Shown: positions 24,630-34,075 of the stretch, in pieces
Layout: each line of letters starts with the position of its first letter
How positions within the stretch are numbered: the first letter of the stretch is position 1
Notes under the pieces: generated by a model
What the model was told of the DNA's origin: nothing
The model's input: the letters and a program-made list of their open reading frames with translations, nothing else
Databases searched by the model: none
Program-made: the position numbers and the translations under genes
NCBI GenBank assembly: GCA_963741055.1
Contig: CAVUGU010000005.1
Span: 62,001-126,000 of the forward strand
From: Bog-756 sp963741055
Lineage (GTDB): Bacteria > Actinomycetota > Acidimicrobiia > Acidimicrobiales > RAAP-2
Length of the DNA stretch: 64,000 nt
Direction: 5' to 3'

Positions 24630-27155
24630 CTACTCGGAGGAGATCGCGGACAGGACGTCGAGTCGGGCTGCCCGACGGGCGGGCCACCCTGCGGCCACCA
24701 GGCCGAGCACGGCAGAGATGAGGAGGAAGACCACCAGGCTCGAGAACGGCACCACGGTGTCGGTGATGCCCTGCGAGCGCAGTGAGGCGACGAGCGCGAC
24801 GCCCAGTCCGGTTCCGATGACGATGCCGATGATCGCTCCGAAGACGGCCAGGATGACCGATTCCGAACGGATCATGGCCCGGATCTGGCGACGCTTCATT
24901 CCGACGGCACGGAGCAGGCCGATCTCGTGGGTCCGCTCGAACACCGACAGCATGAGGGTGTTCACGATGCCGATGAGGGCGATGACGATCGCGAGGCCGA
25001 GAAGCGCGTAGACCAGCCCGAGCAACTGGTTGACCTGAGCCGACTGGGTCTGCTCGAACTGGGCCCGGGTCTGGACCTTCACGTCGGGGTACCCACCGAG
25101 CGCGTGGGTGACCCCGCTCTGCGCTGCGGCGCTCCCGTTGGTCCGCAGCAGCACGGCGACCGGAAGCGGGCTCTCGAAGTGCGAGAGGAAGTAGGCGGCT
25201 CCGACGACGTAGTGCCCGATGAGGGCGTTCGGTTGGTAGATCCCACCGATACGCATCGGGGTGGTGCCGGTGAGCGCGAACCGCGCGGAGGCGGTGTCGC
25301 CGACCGAAAGGTGATCGCTGTTGGCCGTGGTCGTGTCGATGAGCAGGCCACCTGTGGCAAGCGAGCGGGTGCTCCCGGAGGTCATCTGGAAGACGATCGT
25401 GTCGGAGAGGTTCGGAGTCGAGACCGCGGTGAGTGATTGCAGCGAGCCCCGGAATTCGAACTGGTCGGCGTAGACCGTCGTCGTGGTGCTCACACCGGGA
25501 ACGGCGGCTGCGGTCTGCGCCACCGAATTGCTGAACTGACCGGATCCGTTGTTGTTGGTGTTGGTCACGATCAGGTCGGCCACGATCGCGTTGTCCACGC
25601 TGTTCGTGGCGGAGCGTGACAGCGACGCACCGAACACCGCGATCGCCGAGACGAGCGCCAGCCCGACCATCAGCGCGGACGCGGTCTGAGCGGTCCGGCG
25701 CGGGCTCCGCATCGAGTTCTCGCGCCCGAGGCGCCCGGACACCCCGAGCCAACGGGCGAGCGGCCGTCCGATCACGCTGGAGAGCGGTCGCGCGACCGCC
25801 GGCGACAGCATGGCCACGCCGACGAAGAGACCCACCGCACCGAGCCCGACCAACTGGATCGCGGGCTTGGCAAGTCCGATCCCGAGCAGGAGGGCGCCGA
25901 GCAGCCCGAGGGAGGCTCCCCACGCGAACCGGCGCCGGAAGGAGACGTCGCCGTCGGTCTGCTGTTCGCTGATCGCCGCCACCGGAGGGATCCGCACCGC
26001 CCGGCGTGCGGGGCTGATCGCGGCGACGACGGTCACCCCGACCCCCACGATGAGCGCGACGATCACGGTCCGCGCCTCGAACACCGGCGCACCGGTGGGG
26101 AGGTCGACTCCGAATCCGCGTAGCAGGGCTTCGAGACCGATCGCGGAGAGCACGCCGAGCCCGATGCCGATCAGCGAGGAGACCAGTCCCACGATCGCCG
26201 CCTCGCCGAGGACCGAACGGAACACCTGACGTCGACTGGCTCCGACGATCCGCAGGAGCGCCAGCTCGCGGGTCCGCTGCCCCACGATGATCGAGAAGGT
26301 GTTGAGGATGGTGAAGGCGCCGACGAAGAGGGCGATGAACGCGAACACGAGCAGCCCGGTCGAGAAGAAGGAGAGCGCCTGGTTGATCTGGTTGGTCGCC
26401 TCGCTTGCCACGGTCTGCCCGGTGACCACCTCGACCCCATGGGGGAGCACTTTGGCGATGTCCCGCTGGACCACGGACTTGTCCGCCCCCGGTTGGGCCA
26501 CCACGTCGATCGCGTCGAACTGCCCGATCCTGTTGAACACGCTCTGAGCGGTCGGTAGATCGAAGGCGGCGATGGTCGCGCCGGCGAGGTTGCTGAGGGT
26601 CCCGTAACGGGCGATACCGGTGATGGTGAAGGTTTGGGAGGGTCCGGAGAGAAGGATCTTGACCCGGTCACCGACGAGGAAGTGGTCCTTCTGCGCCGTG
26701 CTCTCGTCCATCACCACCTCGTCCGAAGTGGTGGGCGCGGTGCCCTGGACCAGGCGGATGATCGAGATCTTCGGGTCCGGGTCGTAGGAGATCCCGAAGG
26801 TGGGGGCGCCCCCGTTCGAGATGGCCTTCCCGGAGTGGTCGACGAACTGCGCGAAGCCCTGGACGCCGCCCGAGGCAGCCGCGACCCCGCGCACGCCCTT
26901 GACCGTCGGGAGGACCGACTCGGGAATCGGGTTGCGTACGGATCCGCCGTTGCCGTTGGAGAACTGGGCCACCCCGCGGACCTGGAAGTCGACGTTCTGG
27001 TAGATGTTGCTGAACAGCGTGTTGAAGGTGTTGTGCAGGGTGTCGGTGAGGATGAAGGTGCCCGAGATGAAGGTCACACCGAGCACGATCGCGATGGCGG
27101 TGAGCCCCAACCGGAGCTTGTGTGCGAGGAGTCCCTTGAGGGTGACCCTCCACAT
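24630..27155 (-). CDS. ABC transporter permease, FtsX/MacB family
   Basis: Membrane protein of 841 residues with two FtsX-like repeats. The N-terminal helix (LRLGLTAIAIVLGVTFISGTF) is followed by an extracellular MacB-type domain, three helices around 270-400, a second N-terminal-type helix near 490, another extracellular domain and three C-terminal helices with the FtsX signature LMLSVFERTHEIGLLRAVGMKRRQI. A matching segment earlier is GQRTRELALLRIVGASRRQV. It is read with the ATP-binding gene immediately upstream (1-nt gap), forming a complete exporter. The cargo is unknown. Confidence 0.93.
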   Translation of the reverse strand: MWRVTLKGLLAHKLRLGLTAIAIVLGVTFISGTFILTDTLHNTFNTLFSNIYQNVDFQVRGVAQFSNGNGGSVRNPIPESVLPTVKGVRGVAAASGGVQGFAQFVDHSGKAISNGGAPTFGISYDPDPKISIIRLVQGTAPTTSDEVVMDESTAQKDHFLVGDRVKILLSGPSQTFTITGIARYGTLSNLAGATIAAFDLPTAQSVFNRIGQFDAIDVVAQPGADKSVVQRDIAKVLPHGVEVVTGQTVASEATNQINQALSFFSTGLLVFAFIALFVGAFTILNTFSIIVGQRTRELALLRIVGASRRQVFRSVLGEAAIVGLVSSLIGIGLGVLSAIGLEALLRGFGVDLPTGAPVFEARTVIVALIVGVGVTVVAAISPARRAVRIPPVAAISEQQTDGDVSFRRRFAWGASLGLLGALLLGIGLAKPAIQLVGLGAVGLFVGVAMLSPAVARPLSSVIGRPLARWLGVSGRLGRENSMRSPRRTAQTASALMVGLALVSAIAVFGASLSRSATNSVDNAIVADLIVTNTNNNGSGQFSNSVAQTAAAVPGVSTTTTVYADQFEFRGSLQSLTAVSTPNLSDTIVFQMTSGSTRSLATGGLLIDTTTANSDHLSVGDTASARFALTGTTPMRIGGIYQPNALIGHYVVGAAYFLSHFESPLPVAVLLRTNGSAAAQSGVTHALGGYPDVKVQTRAQFEQTQSAQVNQLLGLVYALLGLAIVIALIGIVNTLMLSVFERTHEIGLLRAVGMKRRQIRAMIRSESVILAVFGAIIGIVIGTGLGVALVASLRSQGITDTVVPFSSLVVFLLISAVLGLVAAGWPARRAARLDVLSAISSE

Positions 27156-27156
27156 C

Positions 27157-27945
27157 TCAGCTGCCGAGGGTCCGCATGCGCTCGAGCACCGAGTCCGGGG
27201 TCGGGTCGGGGAGCTCGGCGACGACCTTGCCGTCGGCCAGGAAGATCACCCTGCTCGCGAACGAGGCTCCGATCGGGTCGTGGGTGACCATCACGACTGA
27301 CCGCCCCATCTCGGTGACCGACGAGCGCAGGAACGAGAGCAGGTCCGCACTCGCGTTCGAGTCGAGGTTGCCGGTGGGCTCGTCGGCGAAGACCAGGTCC
27401 GGCCGGTTGATCATCGCCCTCGCGCAGGCCACCCGTTGTTGCTGGCCTCCCGACAGCTCGGACGGGCGGTGGGTCAGCCGGCTGCCGATGTCGAGTCGGG
27501 ACACCAGATAGTCGAACCACTCCTTGTCGACCTTCCTCCCGGCGAGGTCGAGCGGGAGCGTGATGTTCTCTCCTGCGGTCAAGGTCGGCACCAGGTTGAA
27601 GGACTGGAAGACGAAACCGACCCGGTCGCGGCGGAGCTGGGTGAGGCCCGCGTCGTCGAGGCTGCCGATGTCCACACCGCCCACGAAGGACTGGCCCGAG
27701 GTCGGGCGGTCCAGACCGGCCATGCAGTGCATCAGGGTGGACTTGCCCGATCCCGAAGGTCCCATCACCGCGGTGAAGCGCGCGCGCTCGAAGGCCACGG
27801 TGATCCCGGCCAGCGCCTCGACGGCCGCCTGCCCGCTGCCGTAGGTCTTCCGCAGGTCGACCGAGTGGGCCGCCGGCGTCGCCTGCAGCTCCTCGTGTGA
27901 TTCCTCGGTGGTGAGCGTCATCGGGGAGCCTCGCTCTATCGACAT
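27157..27945 (-). CDS. ABC transporter ATP-binding protein (MacB/LolD type)
   Basis: ATPase of 262 residues that pairs with the downstream permease. Walker A is GPSGSGKST, the Q-loop is VFQSFNLVP, the signature is LSGGQQQRVACARA, Walker B is LVFADEPTGNLD and the switch His is in MVTHDP. The LDS(N)xxS/LolD-type signature LPLDLAG and the strong match to lipoprotein/macrolide exporters fit the permease family. The ATG at 27945 has GGGAGGGG upstream; a second ATG at 27921 is possible. It is divergent from ftsH. Confidence 0.93.
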   Translation of the reverse strand: MSIERGSPMTLTTEESHEELQATPAAHSVDLRKTYGSGQAAVEALAGITVAFERARFTAVMGPSGSGKSTLMHCMAGLDRPTSGQSFVGGVDIGSLDDAGLTQLRRDRVGFVFQSFNLVPTLTAGENITLPLDLAGRKVDKEWFDYLVSRLDIGSRLTHRPSELSGGQQQRVACARAMINRPDLVFADEPTGNLDSNASADLLSFLRSSVTEMGRSVVMVTHDPIGASFASRVIFLADGKVVAELPDPTPDSVLERMRTLGS

Positions 27946-28152
27946 CCGGGTTGTCCCCTCCCGCCCGGTTGCGAGTGGGAGCTGCCCTGGCCGAGCCTGG
28001 CGCCCCTCCCGTCGCCCGAACCCGTCCTCGTCACGAACGTCGCCCAAGGGAGGGCGCGTCCCGGCAAACCGTAGTCCTCGCGGCGACACCCCTGACCGGC
28101 GGGGTCCGGGCGGAGCGGCCCCGGTCGGAGGCCCGTACTGTGGTGAAGGACC

Positions 28153-30168
28153 ATGACCAAGCAGGCTGCTCCCCCACCGACCGGCGACAAGGCGACACCG
28201 ACCGCACCTCCGGGCCCACCGGCGTGGCGCCACTACCTCTGGCCCCTCGCCATCATCCTCTCGATCCTCCTCTTCCTGGTGGTGCCCGCCACAAAGAGCC
28301 AGTCGGTCACCATCACCTACTCGCAATTCCTGAAAGACGTCTCCGCGCACAAGGTGAAGACGGTCACCATCGGCACCAACGGCTCCGCGTCGGGCACCCT
28401 CTCGGGCGGGAGCTCGTACACGACGGTCATCCCCCCGCAGGCGGGTCAGCCGTTCCTCGATCAGCTCACCGACTCCGGTGTGGCGATCACCGCCCAGACG
28501 ACCGGGACGACCTTCGGGACCGAGGTCCTCTCGTGGGTGATCCTCCTCCTTCCCTTCCTCGTCCTCGGCTACCTCTGGTGGCGACTCTCGAGAGGTGCGG
28601 CCGGTCGTCTGCAGAGCGCGTTCGGCGTCGGGCAGTCCAAAGCGAAGGTGTTCGACGAGGAGCGCCCGAAGACCACCTTTGCCGACGTGGCCGGCTACGA
28701 GGGCGCCAAGCTCGAGATCCGCGAGGTGGTCGACTTCCTCCAGAAGCCGGAGCGTTACGCGCGAGCCGGTGCGATGGCCCCGCGGGGGATCCTCATGGTG
28801 GGTCCTCCCGGCACCGGCAAGACGCTCCTCGCACGGGCGGTGGCCGGCGAGGCCCACGTGCCGTTCTTCTCGGTCACCGGATCGAGCTTCGTCGAGATGT
28901 TCGTCGGCGTCGGCGCTGCACGCGTGCGCGATCTCTTCGAAGAGGCACGCAAGCGAGCACCGGCCATCATCTTCGTCGACGAGCTCGACGCGATCGGACA
29001 GCGTCGCTCGGGATCCGGCGCGGTCGTCGCCAACGACGAGCGAGAGCAGACCCTGAACCAGCTGCTCGCCGAGATGGACGGCTTCGACCCGGCGACCGGC
29101 ATCGTCGTCCTCGGGGCGACCAACCGACCCGAGATCCTCGACCCGGCGCTGCTTCGCCCGGGCCGTTTCGACCGACAGGTCATCATCCCGCTCCCGACCC
29201 TGGTCGAGCGGCGCGAGATCCTCGAGGTCCACTCGAAGGACAAGCGCCTCGCCCACGACGTGGACCTCGACGTGGTCGCCCGCGGGACTCCCGGCTTCTC
29301 GGGGGCGGACCTGGCCAACCTGGTCAACGAAGCCGCCATCGTCGCGGTGCGCGCCAACCGAGAGATCATCAGCGCCGAGGACTTCCAAGAGGCCCGCGAC
29401 CGGATCATCCTCGGACGTCGCGAGGGATCGAACGTCCTGCTTCCCGAGGAGAAGAACGCGGTCGCCGTGCACGAATCGGGCCACGCGCTGGTCGCGGCCT
29501 ACTCGGACAAGGCCGACCCGATCGCCAAGGTGACCATCCTCCCGGCCGGACCGACCCTCGGGGTCACCGAGCAGCTTCCCCTCGTCGAGCGTCACCTCTA
29601 CGGCGAGGACTACCTCGACGAAATGCTGACGGTCACCCTCGGAGGCCGGGCCAGCGAGCTCGTCGTCTTCGGACAGGGTTCGACCGGTGCGGCGAACGAT
29701 CTGGCCAAGGCCACCGAGCTGGCCACCAAGATGGTCCGCGAGTTCGGGCTGTCGAAAGCGCTCGGGCCGGTCGGGTATCCCTCGGGTGGCTCGGTCTTCC
29801 TCGGTGGCGGCGGCAACGGATTCTCCAGCCGTCCCTACGCGGAGCAGACCCAGGCCGAGGTCGACTCAGAGGTTGCACGCCTCCTCCGCGAGGCGGAGCA
29901 CCGCGCGGTGGCCCTCCTCACCGAGCACCGGGCGGAGCTCGACCAGTTGGTCGCACTCCTGCTCAGCAACGAGACGGTGGACGGCTCGGAGGTCTATGCG
30001 ATCGCCGGGCGCCGCGAACCCGAGAGTGGAGCGGGGATGTTGGTCGCGCCCAAACGCGCCGCGGCGTCGGCCTCGGAGCACCCGGTACGCCCGACGAAGC
30101 ACCAAGGGAGTACCACGCCGGCCAAGACTGCGGGAGAGGCGAGGCGCCCCCCACGTCCGTCCGGCTGA
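28153..30168 (+). CDS. ftsH: ATP-dependent zinc metalloprotease FtsH
   Basis: Membrane-anchored AAA protease of 671 residues that degrades misfolded membrane proteins and short-lived regulators. Two membrane helices (about 30-48 and 125-143) bracket a small external domain. Walker A is GPPGTGKT, Walker B is IIFVDELDAI and the second region of homology is GATNRPEILDPALLRPGRFDR (split at ILDPA). The zinc site is HESGHALVA, with Ser in place of the usual Ala. A Pro/Lys-rich tail of about 50 residues ends the protein. It stands alone between the ABC genes and a convergent hydrolase. Confidence 0.95.
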   Translation: MTKQAAPPPTGDKATPTAPPGPPAWRHYLWPLAIILSILLFLVVPATKSQSVTITYSQFLKDVSAHKVKTVTIGTNGSASGTLSGGSSYTTVIPPQAGQPFLDQLTDSGVAITAQTTGTTFGTEVLSWVILLLPFLVLGYLWWRLSRGAAGRLQSAFGVGQSKAKVFDEERPKTTFADVAGYEGAKLEIREVVDFLQKPERYARAGAMAPRGILMVGPPGTGKTLLARAVAGEAHVPFFSVTGSSFVEMFVGVGAARVRDLFEEARKRAPAIIFVDELDAIGQRRSGSGAVVANDEREQTLNQLLAEMDGFDPATGIVVLGATNRPEILDPALLRPGRFDRQVIIPLPTLVERREILEVHSKDKRLAHDVDLDVVARGTPGFSGADLANLVNEAAIVAVRANREIISAEDFQEARDRIILGRREGSNVLLPEEKNAVAVHESGHALVAAYSDKADPIAKVTILPAGPTLGVTEQLPLVERHLYGEDYLDEMLTVTLGGRASELVVFGQGSTGAANDLAKATELATKMVREFGLSKALGPVGYPSGGSVFLGGGGNGFSSRPYAEQTQAEVDSEVARLLREAEHRAVALLTEHRAELDQLVALLLSNETVDGSEVYAIAGRREPESGAGMLVAPKRAAASASEHPVRPTKHQGSTTPAKTAGEARRPPRPSG

Positions 30169-30181
30169 GCCGGGCCCCTCC

Positions 30182-30970
30182 TCACTCGGCGAGGGATCCG
30201 AGGAAGGCGTCCATCGCGTCGGTCACCGCGCCGGGATGGGTGAGATTGGCCGCGTGGGTCCCGTCCTGGACCGGCACCACCCCGCGACACCGGCGGAGAC
30301 CACCGGCGAGCACGGCCGCCTTCTCCATCGGGATCGCCGCGTCGGCCGTCCCGTGCACCACCAGCGCGGGCGCGTCGATCTCGCCGAGCCTCGGGACGAG
30401 GTCGTCGCGGGTGAGCAGCGCCCTTCCGGGTTCCTCGAGCGGCGCGCCGGGACGTGCCATCCATCGAGGGATCCACGCCTTGGTCAACTCGGGGGTACCG
30501 AGAAGGAGGCCCGCGACCACCGACGCGATCTCCTCGGAGGGCCCGTCTGCGACCCATCCGTCCAGCATTCCCTGGTACAAGGGGATCGCCTCTCGGTCCT
30601 CGGTACCGGCCTGCGTGTCGATCAGGACGAGGGCGCGCACCCGTTCGGGTGCGGTCAGCACGGCCCGGAGGGCCACGAAGCCCCCTTGGGACTGCCCACC
30701 GACCACCGCCCGCTCGATCCCGAGGTGGTCGAGAAGCGCGAGGCAATCCGACGCGAGGTCCCAGTAGGTGAACGGCTTCCCGTCGAAGACGGTGTCGCCG
30801 AAGCCCCGCGCGTCCCAGGTGACGAAGCGGTACCCCTCGCGCAAGGCCGCGACCTGTGGCGCGAACATGGTCCGGTCCATGAGGAACCCGTGGGCGAGGA
30901 CGACCGCGGGACCGACGCCGCCGAAGTCGTCATACGCGAGCTGCTGGCCGTTCACTCGAGCGATCTCCAT
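30182..30970 (-). CDS. alpha/beta hydrolase
   Basis: Alpha/beta-hydrolase of 262 residues. The oxyanion region is VVLAHGFLMD, the nucleophile elbow is VVGGQSQGGFVALR (Ser), and the likely acid and His are in LVVHGTADAAIPMEKA and QDGTHAANL. It has the W-D-A-R-G-F-G motif common to epoxide hydrolase and haloperoxidase-like members. No substrate can be named. It is immediately downstream of an acyl-CoA dehydrogenase gene on the same strand (15-nt gap), so the two are probably co-transcribed. Confidence 0.85.
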   Translation of the reverse strand: MEIARVNGQQLAYDDFGGVGPAVVLAHGFLMDRTMFAPQVAALREGYRFVTWDARGFGDTVFDGKPFTYWDLASDCLALLDHLGIERAVVGGQSQGGFVALRAVLTAPERVRALVLIDTQAGTEDREAIPLYQGMLDGWVADGPSEEIASVVAGLLLGTPELTKAWIPRWMARPGAPLEEPGRALLTRDDLVPRLGEIDAPALVVHGTADAAIPMEKAAVLAGGLRRCRGVVPVQDGTHAANLTHPGAVTDAMDAFLGSLAE

Positions 30971-30985
30971 CGATGCTCCTCCCGG

Positions 30986-32143
30986 TCAGCGGGGCGCGCG
31001 CGGCATCCCCAGGCCGACCATCGCGATGATGTCGCGCTGGATCTCGTTGGTGCCACCGCCGAAGGTGAAGATGGTCTGGCTTCGGGCGTTGCGCTCGAGC
31101 CTTCCGGCCAGGACCGAGCCCGGGGATCCCTCGACCAGCGTGCCCGCCTCTCCCACGATCTCGAGGAGCAGGCGGTAGGCCTCGAGCGCGAACTCGCTGC
31201 CGAAGACCTTGGTCGCCGACGCGTCCGCGGGACGGAGACCACGCGAGGAGGCCCACGCCACCTTCCAGTTGAGGAGCTTCAGGAACTCGGCCCGCGCGGT
31301 GAGGCGCGCCAGGTGCACCCGGACCCACTCCTGGTCGATCACTCTGCTCCCGTCGGTTCCCCGCTCGCAGACCGCCCAGCTCCGGACCTCTTCGATGCTG
31401 CGGAGGATGCCCGACACCGGGCTGATGGCAACCCGCTCGTGGTTCAGCTGGTTGGTGATGAGCTTCCATCCCTCGTTCTCCTCGCCGACCAGGTTGGCGG
31501 CGGGTACCCGGACCCCGTCGTAATAGGTGGTGCTGGTGAACTCCCCCGCCGTCGTCGGCAACGGCGTCCAGCGGAACCCCTCGGCCGAGGTCGGCACGAT
31601 GAACACGGAGAGTCCCTTGTGCCGTTTCGCCTCGGGATCGGTCCGCGCCGCCAGCCAGACGTAATCCGCGTACTGGATCGCGCTCGTGTACAGCTTCACC
31701 CCGTCGATGACGTACTCGTCGCCGTCGCGCACCGCCCGGGTCTGCAGCGACGCGAGGTCGGTGCCCGCTGACGGCTCGGTGTATCCGATCGAAAAGTGGA
31801 TCCTTCCCTGAAGGATGCCCGGCAGGAAACGCTCCTTCTGCTCCGCAGTGCCGAGTGCCATCAGCGTCGGGCCCACGCTGTTGAGGGTGAGGAGCGGAAG
31901 CGGCACTCCCGCCCAGTGCGACTCCTCGACGAAGATCATCTGGTCGACGGGTCCGCGCGCCTGGCCGCCGAACTCCACCGGCCAGCCGAGACCCAGCCAG
32001 CCGTCCCCGCCCATCCGGCTCACGAATCGAAGATAGGCCGGCTCGTCTCCCGCCACCGACTCGACCTCGTCGACCAGGTCGACGAAGTACGCGCGCAGCT
32101 CTTGCTGGAGGCGTACCTGCTCGTCGGTGAGTGCGAGGTTCAT
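30986..32143 (-). CDS. acyl-CoA dehydrogenase family protein
   Basis: FAD-dependent acyl-CoA oxidation enzyme of 385 residues. Recognisable parts are the N-terminal helical domain, FSIGYTEPSAGTDLASLQTRAV (split at GTDLA) of the flavin/substrate region, YVIDGVKLYTSA, and the C-terminal TIFTFGGGTNEIQRDIIAMVGLGMPR signature around GGTNEIQRD. The catalytic Glu is not at an obvious canonical place, as in many actinobacterial subfamilies. The ATG at 32143 (NLALTDEQ) is preferred over a start 18 nt upstream. It is divergent from an SDR gene. Confidence 0.9.
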   Translation of the reverse strand: MNLALTDEQVRLQQELRAYFVDLVDEVESVAGDEPAYLRFVSRMGGDGWLGLGWPVEFGGQARGPVDQMIFVEESHWAGVPLPLLTLNSVGPTLMALGTAEQKERFLPGILQGRIHFSIGYTEPSAGTDLASLQTRAVRDGDEYVIDGVKLYTSAIQYADYVWLAARTDPEAKRHKGLSVFIVPTSAEGFRWTPLPTTAGEFTSTTYYDGVRVPAANLVGEENEGWKLITNQLNHERVAISPVSGILRSIEEVRSWAVCERGTDGSRVIDQEWVRVHLARLTARAEFLKLLNWKVAWASSRGLRPADASATKVFGSEFALEAYRLLLEIVGEAGTLVEGSPGSVLAGRLERNARSQTIFTFGGGTNEIQRDIIAMVGLGMPRAPR

Positions 32144-32198
32144 GACCGGCTCTGCGCGCACCCTAACAACACTGTCGCGATTGCACTACCTTCGACCC

Positions 32199-32993
32199 AT
32201 GGTCGATGCCGCGGCACCCAGCTCGCCGGCCGACCTGTTCTCGGTCGAAGGCAAGACGGTGGTGGTGACCGGCGGCACCCGCGGGATCGGCCAGATGATC
32301 GCGGGCGGGTTCGTGGCAGGCGGGGCGACGGTCGTGATCGCCTCGCGCAAGGCCGACGCCGTGGCCGAGACGGCCGCCGCCCTCTCCAAATTCGGTTCCT
32401 GCACCGGCATCCCGGCCGATCTGTCGACCGAGGAGGGGGCCCGAGGTCTGGCGGAGGCCGTCGGCGCGGACCACGCCCGCGTCGACGTGCTCGTCAACAA
32501 CGCGGGCGCCACCTGGGGCGCTCCGCTCGAGGAGCACGATGCCCAAACCTGGGCACGGGTGCTCGACCTCAACGTCGAGGGCGTCTTCCACACGACGAAG
32601 TTCTTCCTCCCGCTGCTCCGGGCCGCCGGCACCTTGGAGGATCCGGCGAGAGTGATCAACATCGGATCGATCGACGGGATCCACGTCCCTGCACTCGAGA
32701 CCTACTCGTACTCGGCGTCGAAGGCGGCGGTGCACCAGCTGACCCGCCACCTCGCACGGCAGCTCGCGCCCATCGTGACCGTCAACGCGGTGGCGCCGGG
32801 GCCCTTCGAGTCGAAGATGATGGCCGCGACGCTCGAGGCGTTCGGTGAACAGATCGCCGCCGCGGCGCCGCTCAAGCGGATCGGCAGGCCCGACGACATG
32901 GCCGGCGTCGCGCTCTTCCTCGCGTCACGGGCCGGCTCGTACGTGACGGGTGCGGTCATCCCCGTCGACGGAGGGATCGCCACCACCGCCTAG
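32199..32993 (+). CDS. short-chain dehydrogenase/reductase
   Basis: NAD(P)-dependent oxidoreductase of 264 residues. The cofactor site is VVVTGGTRGIGQMIAGGF, followed by VLVNNAGATWG. The catalytic Ser is in INIGSIDGI and the Tyr-x3-Lys pair in YSYSASKAAVHQLTRHLA. The C-terminal AVIPVDGGIATTA is typical of beta-ketoacyl reductase-like members. Position opposite an acyl-CoA dehydrogenase suggests lipid metabolism, but this is inference. Confidence 0.92.
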   Translation: MVDAAAPSSPADLFSVEGKTVVVTGGTRGIGQMIAGGFVAGGATVVIASRKADAVAETAAALSKFGSCTGIPADLSTEEGARGLAEAVGADHARVDVLVNNAGATWGAPLEEHDAQTWARVLDLNVEGVFHTTKFFLPLLRAAGTLEDPARVINIGSIDGIHVPALETYSYSASKAAVHQLTRHLARQLAPIVTVNAVAPGPFESKMMAATLEAFGEQIAAAAPLKRIGRPDDMAGVALFLASRAGSYVTGAVIPVDGGIATTA

Positions 32994-33014
32994 CGGCAGG
33001 ATCGCAAGGCGCTC

Positions 33015-33913
33015 CTAGACCCGGAGGTGGCCGGCGAGGAACTCCCCGATGGCCGCGACGCTCTCACCTGCCTCCGGATCGAGCGCCCCCGGGAACGCCT
33101 GGAACACGTGGATCATCTCCGCCCAGCGGGCGAGGGTCGCCTCGCCGCCGCTCGCGACGATCCGGTCGGCCAGGGCGATCGAGTCGTCGAGCAGGATCTC
33201 GCGCTCGCCGACGTCGATCCGGATCGGCGGGAGCCCGCCGAGGTCGGCGAAGACCGGTGAGGCCCGCGGGTCGCGTGCACTCGTCTCTCCTTGCCCGAGG
33301 TAGGCCGCCACGAACGTCTCGAGGCCGGTCTTCGAGACCATCGGGTCTTCGGCCCCGAGCGTCGCGTAGCTGGGCGACGACAGGGTGAGGTCGGTCCACG
33401 GCGAGAGGCAGGCGGCAGCCGCCGGCAACGGCGCACCCGCGTCCCGGAGGGTGAGCAAGGTCGCGAGGGTCAAGCCGCCTCCGGCCGAATCACCCGCGAC
33501 GGCCATCTCCCCGGCGCATGGCCGAGCGCGCGCAGCTCCTCGTAGGCCGCGGTGGCATCGGCGATCGCGGAGGGAAACGGGTGTTCGGGCGCGAGCCGGT
33601 AGTCGACGGTGACCGCGCTCGCACCGGTGGCCAGCGCGATCCTCCCGGCGAGATGCCGATGGGTCCCGAGCGACCCGGTGCAGTAGCCGCCACCGTGGAG
33701 GTACAGCACCACGCCGCCTCGCACTCCCTCGGTCGGGTGCAACCACTCCGCGGGTCGCCCGCCGAGGGAGCCCGCTTCCACCCGGACGCCGTCGGGGGCA
33801 GGAGCCGATGCGGTCGAATCGGCCATCCACCGCCGCTGCTCCTCGATCGACGCGCTCCCGAGCCCGGAGTCGGCAAGGAACCCGATCAGCGACTCGACCC
33901 CGGCGTGGCTCAT
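33015..33913 (-). CDS. alpha/beta hydrolase fold-3 (HSL-like esterase), one frameshift as sequenced
   Basis: Esterase of the hormone-sensitive-lipase family. The N-terminal frame has the family signature VVLYLHGGGYCTGS and TVDYRLAPEHPFP. After a break near 33515 the rest is AVAGDSAGGGLTLATLL (nucleophile Ser), the acid region DVGEREILLDD and the His region WAEMIHVFQAFPG. The 899-nt span is one short of a multiple of three, and one missing base, probably a G in a G-run, restores about 299 residues. It is divergent from the NlpC/P60 gene. Confidence 0.82.
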
Positions 33914-34075
33914 GCCGGGCGATCCTAACGACGGTCGCCCGCGTCGGCCGGTGTGCGAGCAGGCCGGAAGGCCGCCTCCCAGGTTGCCGCTATGTCACTC
34001 TCCGTGGGAGACTTCACACTGACAGTGATTCCCTCACCGGGTCTCCGGAGAGCGGAACCAGTCGGAGGCAGAGGG

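Noticed and set aside
27157..29595. Long reverse ORF extending from the ABC ATPase gene across ftsH
   Set aside because: The part beyond about 27945 is antisense to ftsH and has no recognisable domain. High GC content often leaves such open frames.
33914..34075. Possible ydaO-type (c-di-AMP) riboswitch before the NlpC/P60 gene
   Set aside because: Such switches often precede cell-wall hydrolases in actinobacteria, but the 162-nt leader is short and lacks the conserved pairings I would expect.
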